From: Ornithodoros turicata
Taxonomy: Eukaryota > Arthropoda > Arachnida > Ixodida > Argasidae
Length of the DNA stretch: 64,000 bases
NCBI RefSeq assembly: GCF_037126465.1
Contig: NC_088205.1
Span: 29,619,482-29,683,481, forward strand
Direction: 5' to 3'
Part shown: piece after piece, positions 54,628-64,000 of the stretch
How the letters are laid out: each line of letters begins with the position of its first letter
How positions within the stretch are numbered: position 1 is the first letter of the stretch
Made by a program: the position numbers and the translations under genes
Notes under the pieces: model-generated
What the model was told of the DNA's origin: nothing
What the model saw: only the letters and a program-made list of their open reading frames with translations
The model's database searches: none

Positions 54628-56395
54628 CGTTCTTTCAACGATAAGGGTCACTTTCATGGACTGGATGGCAGCCAACATGCTGTCAATAAAAAGAATAATG
54701 GAAGGAGCTCAATATGATCCTTAGGCTGTGTGTGGTCATTGCTTTCTGACAAATGGTGACTTAGAATTTCAGGACAGTGCTTGCAGTGGTAGTATTCTTG
54801 TGTTCTCACCCTTGACGCCCATTGTGTGTCATCGGTCACAAGTAATCTGCTAATATGCACATAGCTCAAACAAAGTATATTTGTATTTCTTTGAATACAG
54901 TTGGTACAGCACATTGTTTTTTACATGTTCTTTGGAAAATATAAATAAATTCTCTACTCTGCAAGTCTCCTGTCAGCTCTACAGAGCAGCTTCGAATTTC
55001 ACTAGAAGCCACGTGTGAAGCCTAGACCAAACTAGTGGTGAAGGTCCGTATAGGTCATAGAGGGATACTATTGTTATTATTAGATCATATGTCAGGCTTA
55101 GGTCCTGGTTGGTAGCAACGCATTTGAATCTTATTAAAAATGGGTGCAGGAGATGACCAACTTAACTAAATACACCAACTGCCTCTCACAAATTTTGTGG
55201 TGTTATACTTTTGAAACAACATTAATATGCCGCAGTGGTCTTTTCTCTTTTGTTCCTTTTAACCTAGAAATATTAGGTCTTCGGCATCACCAGCCTTAGT
55301 TGCTGAGCATGGAGTTATTTACGTTGAGCACTGCAGTTTCATATTTGTTTCTCTGGACAAGCAAGCCCGCTTCCCCATTCTGATAAGAGTCTTTCAGCTT
55401 TGACAGGGCATTTGTGGACAAGGAAAACATTTGGACTATTGTGTATTTTGCTATGAAGTGCACCGTACCAGGCAGAGGACACCATCCACCATTTCCACTA
55501 AGGTTATTAAATTTGTGATAAAGTACATGTACCTTTTGTCACTGACTAATTTGGTGGCAAAGTTGCTTGAGTGGCAGTTGTGCAATTTTAAGCACATGTT
55601 TAAAAAAAATAGGATATGGGAAGTGCTGACTTGGTGAACATGTGGAGTACCCAATATAATAATTGGGGGTTTACGTCGCGAGACAACTGAGTGTGGAATA
55701 CACAGCACAGTGTAATGTTCCTTATTCTGGCAATGTTAGCATGGTTCAAGAAGTGGGAAATGTTGCACTACCCTTAATAACATCTGTTGGGCCCAGCAAA
55801 CAGGGTACACATACCCTGATTTGAAGACACTATGCCTAACTCAAAAGCAATATGAGATCGACCCGTACGTGTTTATTTGCGAAACTATTATGAACGAAAT
55901 ATGGCCTGTGTGGTATAGAACAATGCGCACACTCAAGTAAACATGCAAAAAATACGTATAAGGGCTCTCGACCTACATGCCGCGATGCGCTCTACGAGAT
56001 AAGCAACACACTACAAAACTACATCCAACAGTTTTTGTGCGGGGCAACTCTAATGAGCACTTCTATATAACCGACGAATGGTTCAACGAATGCAGTTCGA
56101 GTGGTCACGATACATTCCTACGTCGTTCATTGCAGTCGCGCTATGATGCTGCACAATATATGTATCTCGTGTAACAAGCCTGGCAATCGCAAGATGTGCA
56201 TGGGCAGAAATACGGCGTTCTTTCTTTGAAGACCAGTCCTCTGCAGGTGTGTGCTCAAACGATCACAAAGTCTCACGTTGTTGCTCAATCGCTCCCATTC
56301 CTGCACTTGTAGTAAAAGCAGCAAACGGGTTGACGTGAATGGCAGCTGAACGGTTGAACTGCGAAGTTCTCGAGCACATAATCACAATTTCACGC
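54628..56395. other. Unassigned intergenic DNA
   Basis: AT-rich with no recognisable gene. TTGGGGGTTTACGTCGCGAG near 55662-55682 is a motif I associate with dispersed tick repeats. Everything else is unremarkable. Confidence 0.4.
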
Positions 56396-56690
56396 TGAAA
56401 ATGATGTTGAGGTGAGTTCGCGGTTGTTGTTTCCATCGTTCAATAGTTCTCGGGATTACCTCGGCTACGATGAGCGTTTCGCTCATCGTAGCCGGCGGCC
56501 ATAACTGGATTTCCTCGCAAACGGGAGAAGACGCCAGGGAAGTCGGAGAAAGCCTCAGCTTTCATCCAATCAGACGCACGATTCTCTATCTACGTAGATG
56601 GAGCAGGTTTATCCCATCTACGTCACAAAAATGGCTGCGCCCATGGCTTGTTTTGGTTTCTTTGATGAATTAATTTTCGTAATAGGAAGA
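56396..56690 (+). promoter_or_regulatory. Promoter-like segment with perfect hairpin
   Basis: It holds a perfect 15-bp-stem, 3-nt-loop hairpin (56462-56494), an ATCCAATCAG CCAAT-type box at 56567-56576, and AAAAATGGCTGCGCCCATGG at 56627-56646, similar to YY1-type start-site motifs. The 67-codon frame starting inside the hairpin is not recognisable. Promoter function is speculative. Confidence 0.25.
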
Positions 56691-57845
56691 CAAAATTGAG
56701 AAACGAGGGTGTGTATCGGGGGCAGTTGGATGTGCTCGTTCTGAATATCACAACCGTTTCAACACATCGGGAAATCGGCGTAGCTGACCTTTAAGGCTAC
56801 GGTCCCACTCATCACCCGAAAAGTGTCATTTTCAGTCAAAGGTTACACGGCTTCTCGGCAACTTACGTGAAATATGTTGGTACCGTTGAAAAGCTTGTTC
56901 TTTGGGCAAGCTAAGCCAAAAACTCGTTTTTTTATGTGATGATCAGCTGTGGCGTTATAAAGCGAGAAGGACAACCATATCTTCCATTTTTGGTGTTTTT
57001 CAGTCAAGCATGATGCGAACACGAAAAGAGATAGCGCTTTCAATCGTTTTTCAAAGTGACGTTGCACAGTATACAAAGGATAGTCAAGAACTTTTTTTCT
57101 CGCGTAAAGCGTCATTAATTGATTATTGCCTATCAAATTTAAGAAAAAAACGCTACTTTTACACTTGCCATAAAAAGCTATTCTGTACTTATTCTCTGCT
57201 GAAAATATGATCAGCGGGCAGGTAATTATCAGCAGGAGTGATGTCCAAAGTTTTATCGCAAATGAAAGAATAATAAATAAACTAGCGTGGTTCAAAATCG
57301 CGCACAGAAATGCAGAAAATATGGTGACAAGCGCCACCTGCCGTACGCGTTTGAAACCAGCGGCAGCTTCGCGTTGCAAGAGGTTGCCGAGAGATGGCAC
57401 GGGTTCCTATGTGCTGATCACGTGATCACGTAGCGGTTCTCTGACCTCCCTGACTTACGAAACGTTGGCCCCGTGCGTGATTCCGTATACGCAGGTTCCT
57501 GCCGCGTGTATTTTTGTTGATCGTACGGTTATATTGTGTCCGTTTGACTGAATTTCGTGCTGAGGAGTTGCATTATTCTCCATTATGCTGGTCGCCAATC
57601 GTCCTTTTGTAGTACTGCAGGGCTGCACACTGGCACGTGTGGGCACGTTGTCATCATGTGATTTCTTTATTCATATGTGTTGAAGTCAGGAGTTGAGAGC
57701 ACCGGGCCAACCGCATGGAGCCAGTTTGGCTTAGATCAGCCAGTTACCCACATACTGCAAGCAAACACCACTGAGCATTCACACTGGAATGGTGGAACAG
57801 ATGCTCTTGGTCGAAGTTCGGCCTTTGTCACGTTATGCGCAGTAG
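56691..57845. other. Unassigned DNA with long minus-strand ORF
   Basis: A 185-codon minus-strand frame (57400-56843) has two hydrophobic stretches but no family resemblance; its AT-rich half looks compositional. TGATCACGTGATCA at 57414-57427 is a 14-base palindrome around an E box. Confidence 0.35.
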
Positions 57846-58197
57846 TAATGACTGGACACAGACTGTCCGCAACTCTACAAGGCTTCTGGACACGTTTAAT
57901 TAGCAATTAGAGCTAATTGGGACCCCTCACATTAATCAGGACCCACCAGGGAGTCATCACACTAATTGGGGAGCATCTAGGACGTGTCCAGACCACCCTG
58001 TGCGTTGCGGACAATCTGTGCCCATAAAAAATAAAAAAATAGGTAGAGATAGAGTGGAGAGAAGGAGTTTAGTTGAAGATCAACGACGCCATCTTGAAGG
58101 AAGCGGCCCGGAAAGGCCGCTGACCATCGCCGGGCGACGGAGCACAGAGGCAGGTTGCAAAGCATCCCAGCTATGACCACAAGTTCCGGACATCCTG

Positions 58198-61100
58198 TGA
58201 CGTCAGCTGTGACGTCATCATGGCATGTCTGGGCAAGTTAGGACAGCTCTGGACATGCAAGGAGAAAAACACTCGTAATACACAGGCTGGGAAAGCAAGA
58301 GTATGCAAACCATCAATAGCTAACAAGAAAAAACAATTAGTTACACAACACCAGCCCACCAGAGCCCACAACATGAGCCCACCAGAACAGGAGCGCAGAA
58401 CGATGCGACTGCTCCATCCGAGAGGCAGGCAGAGAACTGACTCGTAATGGTTTTTTTCCTTCTGTATAAAGCCCCGCAGCTGCATCCCCTAGCGGTTACT
58501 TTCTCAACTAATCTCACAACAAAATCATTAAGAATCACGCCAGCGCTACTCCCGTTCCCAAGGCAGAAGATGATAGAAAATGCCGGGGATGCCCGGACAA
58601 CAGCAACCAGCACCCGACGTGCACGGGCACGAAAATCGCAAACAAAGCGGGAACAAAGTTGACGAAAGCATTAGTTACACAACAAATCACCTCACCACAG
58701 CAGGAGCGCAGACCGATGCGACTGCTCTCCGTGACAACCAGCCAGAAACTGAGCGAGCGCGGGGAGCGCACGTCTGCTTTCTGCGACAGCCGGAGAGAAA
58801 CTGACTGGGGCGCCGCTCCGCGGCCGCTACGCATACGCGCTCCTAGCGCCCTCTGGAGCGACCACCTCCGAGAGGCTAAGAGTGAAGAGCATTCCTGCGC
58901 CCCCTGCTGGCCGTTCTCATTGGTCGTGAGGCTAAGAGAGAAGAGCATTCCTGCGCCCCCTGCTGGCCGTTCTCATTGGTCGTGACGTCATCCTATTGTC
59001 TCAGGGCTACCCTGTTTTTTTCCACTAATGCTCCTTTGGTCAATCTACAATGAAGCCACAGTATGACGTCATCATGCACCTGCGTGGCTCAAGGACGCGT
59101 ACGCTCTAGACAGGGGACCTATTATTTATTGAATCACTATCCCATGATTATTTCCTTTATTCTTCTATAACGATTGAATAGGAAACTATTGCAGAAGAGC
59201 ACCATGCATGAAAGCTGATCGTAGGAATTCCAAAGTCTTACTAAATGAGACTTGCAAAAGAACAAAATATCCTAACACGTAACTCCATCAACGACAAATA
59301 AGAGGACTAGGCACTCAACAAATCAGCACAGAGTACGGGTAACCAGGAGCGCAGAACTCAGGGCAGCACTATCGTCAAGACAACAATGTTCCTTGTCAAA
59401 AGAGAAAAAAATACTAAGTGTCAACAAAGGAAAGCATGCATATCGGGGCATGTCATGACACGTCAGGACAAATCGTACGACTGCTGGGCAACAGAGGAAA
59501 ACAAACACTTGAACAGAGTGAAAAAGGCACTCACCATCATTTTTCCCGTTCACAGCATTCCCTCATTGTAAATCCGCTCGTCACAAAATCCACCTGCATC
59601 GTCGAACACCATTCACCAGTGACGAACCACACATCCGCACCCCATCAGAGGCAGACAGAACCCCACCGAAGCTACGCTCTTCCACTGACGGCCAACGCCA
59701 GGAGCATAAATTGCGTGTCGAGACCCGTCAGTGTCAAAGAGAGAAGTGAATCCTTGCGCCCCCTGCAGGCCATTCTCATTGGTCGTGACGTCATCCTATT
59801 GTCTCAGGGCTACACAGTTTTTTTCCACTAATGCTCCTCTAGACAAGGTCAACCTGAACAACAACACTCTCTAAACTCTGAACTCTCTAAACTCTCTGAA
59901 ACAATAGTCTCTTGGTATGACGTCATCATGCAGGTGCGTGGCTCAAGGACGCGTACGCTCTAGACAGGGCACCTGTTATTTATTGAATCACTGTCCCTAG
60001 ATTATTTCCTTTATTCTACTATAATGATTGCGTAGGGAACTATTGCAGAAAAACACCATAGACAAGAGGAGATTGTAGCATTTCATTCCCAAAGTCTTAC
60101 TGTACAGGAAAAAAAAAATGGTTCAGCAAGACATAAAGTCACACACCTGTCCCCCTCGCGGTTACTCTCTGAACTAAATGAATCGCAAAATTATTAAGAA
60201 TAGCTCTACTCCCATTCAAGGCAGCACTGACGTCAAGAATATGCCTTGTACAAAAAAAAAACTACATGTAGAAGGAAAGCATGTCAGAATAAGCCCAGGC
60301 ATGTCAGCACATGTTTGTCAGACAAGGGGGGGAAAAGCGAAAAGAAACAAAGAAGGAAACCAGCATCAAACTATTTCTAAGCACACGCACTCCTCTTATT
60401 CAAAAACAGTGCTCATCATAAATCTGCCCAGGACAATACACACTATTTTTCTATTGCCACACTTTTTTCCAGTAACGGTCAATGCATTGCTACAGACTGC
60501 GTGACGTCATCACATCCTGTCTGAAGAAGAAGACACCGGCAAAGACTCCTATTATTTATTGAATCGCAAGATTATTTCCTTTGTCCTACTCTTAATGACA
60601 TTGATTCTCTCATTAAAATTCGACAAAAAAGCACCCCGCATATTAACGATTTTCACCCCAAAGGCTCATCATGGTCATTAGAATTACAGTAAACTGCCAC
60701 TGCTCTTTTAAAATGATAAGTGAGACCACTCAACATCACCTCCAGGCTTATGTAATACATGACCCTTTCTATGCTCATACATTCGTTGTCTGAGGCTACA
60801 CCTGCGAGCAAAAAAGGCGCGAAAGCCGGGGGCAAAGTTCCATTCGCGCATTGCGAGCAAAAAGGCGCGAAAGCACAAGACAGAACGCCTTTACGGGAAC
60901 ACGATAGCATTCCTATACTATATTAATGATTATTGCATTGCAGTTTAGAAAAACTACAACTAAACTATAATTTTAGGAGCCCATTAAAATTCTACTTTCT
61001 ATGGAAACTATAATTACCCTATTACTTGGATCGCTATTAATGAAGCGCTCCAATTTTTTCTCTCTTCCCATTTCAGCCTTGTCATGCAGGGAAGCAGACT

Positions 61101-61618
61101 CATATCCAAAATAATTAATTTACACTGAGGGTGCCGTGCTTCAGGAATTCCTATCCTGCGCTCAGATGCAAGCATTTCTTCACGGATACCTTTAACAGCT
61201 GACTTCCTCAACATATCGAACACCCAACAAAATCAAACAAACAATCAGAGAAACCCTCTTCTCAGCTGTACCATGCGACTGTCTTCTTCGTAAAATCGGT
61301 GATCTGAGGAAGAGAGCAGCGAAAAATTGCGCGCACTTGTGCTTGACTTAAAAAACCTGAAGCATATGCCAATAAACCAAGAAAAAGACACTCATGTCTG
61401 GTATCTGATAGCGCCACATACACAGACGCATTGCCCTTGCGTAAAGAAAGCACAGGACAGGGATACACAAATATCCTTAGGTGAGCAGGGAAAAGGCTTA
61501 AGACCTCAGGTCACCACACATCGCCACGCGGCTAGCACAACATGACACCAACAACATACTAGCGGCGGGAAGAACTGCAACACTGCTAAACAAGTCCAGA
61601 CATGCCACGATGACGTCA
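58198..61618. repeat. Cluster of nine TGACGTCA palindromes
   Basis: Exact copies are at 58198, 58210, 58983, 59064, 59786, 59918, 60228, 60502 and 61611. TGACGTCA is the consensus CRE bound by CREB/ATF-type bZIP proteins. Some copies lie in duplicated array blocks, others do not. Confidence 0.85.
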
Positions 61619-62784
61619 CAAATCACGGGAAAAAGCACACGCATGCACGCACAGAGGACAACGCATTAAACACACGGAGCGCTCTGGAATAATCGTAGCG
61701 TTACCGCACATCGCTACGAAGCCCAACGTCTAACACAAGACGGCAGCAACAAGATATTAGCGAAGGGTAAAAATTGCAACACTAGTGTCTAGACATGCAA
61801 CATCGTCTAGCGCAACAACAAGTCTAGACATGCGACATCGAATGCGAAAACACTGGTGATCGGGGAAAAGGCCTAAGCCTGCGGCGGATCATCATAGAGC
61901 ATACACAACTTCATTTTTCTATTTTGCGTAAACTAAACGCGGTCTGCTTGGAAAACGACGTACAAATTTTCTTAGGGAGCAGCGAAATATATAAATTTGT
62001 ACTCCGTGCTCAGATACCAGCATTTCTGCTCAAAAACCTGCAAAATTAAGCTCTGCTTACTTCGTCAAGATATCGAACAAAATCAAACAAACAACCCCAG
62101 TTCCACTGGTAGAACACTATTCAGCTTTTACGCAGGGGGCTTTCTTCTACATAAAAAGTAGAGAAAATAAGAAAAGAGCAGCGAAATATTACACGCACTT
62201 TTGCTCGCATAGCTATAAGAGAAAAAAATAAATAAAAGAACGACGCACACGCTAATAAACTGTGACAAAGACACCCATTTCTGCTATCAGATAATTATTG
62301 CATAATGCTAAATACTCATTTGCATTGGCCCTGCGTGAAGAAAGCACAGGACAGGGATACACAATCTATCTTAAGCGAGCACGGAAAGTCACTTCTACTC
62401 GAACAGCTTAATACCATAAAGTCTGAATTTTTGCAAAGAGAATAAAGCCTGAACAGCGCTACGAAGGTGACAGACACATACTAACAAACAAACAAACACT
62501 TCTTCGGGTCTGTATTATCTTTTAAAAAATAACGAAAGCACACATAAAAAAAATCAAATCGGCTAGGTAGCCTACCAGACGTTGTGCCTTAAAGTTGGCT
62601 GCACGCAATGCGCGAAAGCATGCTGTGAAGCCAACTTGCGGTTTTGCTGGATGCACATGAAGTCCGATTCCAATTGGAAATCGCGCTAAGGACGTGCCAA
62701 ACGTGGAATTTTCGCAAGATTAATCCCAATACCTGGAATTATGTTCATTTTAGTGGGAATGCTGGCGCTTGTGCTCCATCATTC

Positions 62785-62898
62785 GAAATTTTCGAATATT
62801 CGAATTTCTCGATTATCAAATTTTCGAATACGAATAGGGTTCGAATATCAACAATATTCGAACAATATTCGAAATTTCGAATATTCGCACACCTCTAG
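62785..62898. repeat. TTCGAA word array with GCACACCTCTAG edge
   Basis: AATATTCGAA, ATTTTCGAA and similar words fill about 100 bases and end abruptly at GCACACCTCTAG (62887-62898). The same edge borders different core words at 27573-27584 and, inverted, at 23603-23614. Confidence 0.75.
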
Positions 62899-63300
62899 TG
62901 AATACTGACACTAAACGATATATAACAAAAACAAACAAATTCCATTCTCATGAACTCTCCTCTGCCGAGCGGCTTTCTCCTGCTCTACCTGGATGCTGAC
63001 TTTTTCCCCCCTCACCTACATTCTGAGTAAAAGCAGTGACAGAAGAAAAGAACCGCGAAAAATTACACGCATTTGTGTCACAGGACAGGGATACACAAAT
63101 TTCCTTAAGTGAGCAGGGAAAAGGCTTAAGTCGTACCGCTCAGGAATAATCGGAGAATCACCGCTTATCGCTACGCGGCTAGCGCTCGAACAGCGCTACG
63201 AACGTGACAGATACATACTAACAAACAAACAAACACTTCTATTCATTTCTATTGATAAAGGCGTAAACCACACTACAAGGACAAAGCACGCTGCTTCAGG

Positions 63301-64000
63301 AAAGCGTATCAAATGCATCGCAACAGGACCGTCTCTCATAAAATAGCCTGCCCAAAACGAAGACTTCACCAGGTTCGCAAGGTAAATCCATTAAAAACGC
63401 TCTCGGTCTATCCTACAGATAGCAATGCAAGCGCTGCTACCCTTATTTTTTAAGCCACTATTCCACGCAATAGTACATAAATGTATCACTCGTGTCACAT
63501 GAAAAGGCACACACAAAGAACTTACTTGTCAAGTGGGATCCCTGGTTCAGGAAAGCGCGCGCGCCCGCGCGCACACATACACAGACACACACTCACATTT
63601 TCACACTCACAAAAACAAAGTCAATTCTCACAACCACATAAATCCATATTATTCCTCAGGTCAATAATTATCCTACCATCGTCAAAAGATGGCTCACTCT
63701 TGTATGCGATCGCAAAGCGATAGGTCCTCGTTCCGGATGTTATAGGATATCGCCACTCGGCCGACGCGAACCAAAAAAGAAAGAAAGGAATGCGCGTTCG
63801 CTATACCTCCACAAAGAAAACTGTGCCGTGCTTCTACGCAGCGCTCATCATACAGGAGTGAATTCTCTTCTTCGTTTTCCTTTTATTTTCTTGCACCCAT
63901 ATATTTTGCAAGAATACTATAGAGCAGAACGGACAAATGTGAACATCATTCGCTACACACTGTAGCTCTCATCATTTTTAAACCAAACCACTTAACATGT
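63301..64000. other. Unassigned DNA at window end
   Basis: A GC/CA-rich low-complexity stretch (GCGCGCGCCC then ACACACAC-like) lies at 63555-63610. No gene recognised. Confidence 0.5.

Larger units (their letters stand above)
57850..63300. repeat. Highly diverged long-period tandem array
   Basis: Blocks recur in order at roughly 0.75-0.9 kb. (a) CCCTGC(T/A)GGCC(G/A)TTCTCATTGG at 58902, 58959 and 59760. (b) GTGGCTCAAGGACGCGTACG at 59083 and 59937, followed by TTATTTATTGAATC here and at 60549. (c) CACAGGACAGGGATACACAA at 61450, 62343 and 63079. (d) ACTAACAAACAAACAAACAC at 62480 and 63218. Units are diverged, with indels. No coding domain is seen anywhere in the array. Confidence 0.75.

Noticed and set aside
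56843..57400. 185-codon minus-strand ORF with hydrophobic stretches
   Set aside because: No recognisable family, an AT-rich half, and no promoter or splice context. Reported only as an unassigned ORF.
1..64000. CRISPR array, prokaryotic operons or phage
   Set aside because: No spaced identical repeats of CRISPR type and no prokaryotic gene organisation; introns and retroelements indicate eukaryotic nuclear DNA.

Overview
This is repeat-dominated eukaryotic nuclear DNA. Every coding region I recognise belongs to a transposable element, several with spliceosomal introns (GT..AG). I see no bacterial gene organisation, no CRISPR array, no rRNA gene and no functional-looking tRNA gene. The mix (LINE 3' ends with pyrimidine or TCA tails, tRNA-like SINE pieces, degenerate short-word arrays, TTCGAA-rich sequence, Harbinger, hAT and pogo-type DNA elements, small Ty3/gypsy LTRs) most resembles a hard tick (Ixodidae). 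That assignment is inference from recalled repeat character, not a search.

Layout. 1-3.5 kb: a degenerate CATTGC word array with a tRNA-like SINE fragment, then a GATTCG array. 3.5-10.0 kb: a nearly complete PIF/Harbinger transposon with matching terminal repeats and a TAA target duplication. It carries a five-exon transposase on + and a convergent MADF/BESS accessory gene on -. A 981 bp LTR-flanked TRIM is inserted in the first exon of the accessory gene. 10-19 kb: low-information DNA with more word arrays, a LINE 3' end with a 300 bp pyrimidine tract, and a 206 bp satellite. 20-23 kb: a composite repeat holding a small Harbinger MITE whose empty site is visible in a neighbouring repeat unit. 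23-29 kb: mostly unassigned, with two weak gene-start candidates. 29.4-31.1 kb: a young, internally deleted Ty3/gypsy element on -, reduced to LTRs, leader and integrase.

31.9-43.8 kb is the most interesting part: one Ty3/gypsy-type element on + whose two LTRs belong to the same family. Its pol order is integrase, then reverse transcriptase, then RNase H, the order seen in Ty1/copia and in the Gmr1 group of Ty3/gypsy elements. It is broken by an inverted-repeat-bounded insert that itself holds a solo LTR, a 3.7 kb satellite with a 978 bp higher-order unit, a second copy of the 20-23 kb composite repeat, an 807 bp hAT MITE with 8 bp target duplications, and a 65 bp LINE stub with 9 bp duplications.

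44-57 kb: foldback hairpins, a possible split gene on -, two LINE RNase H regions (one split by a solo LTR), a pogo-like MITE and unassigned DNA. 57.8-64 kb: a highly diverged long-period tandem array, with nine copies of the palindrome TGACGTCA concentrated in its first half. Nested insertions give a relative chronology: old LINE, Harbinger and Gmr1-like hosts; younger TRIM, solo LTR, hAT and Harbinger MITE guests; very recent satellite homogenisation and the deleted gypsy element with identical LTRs.
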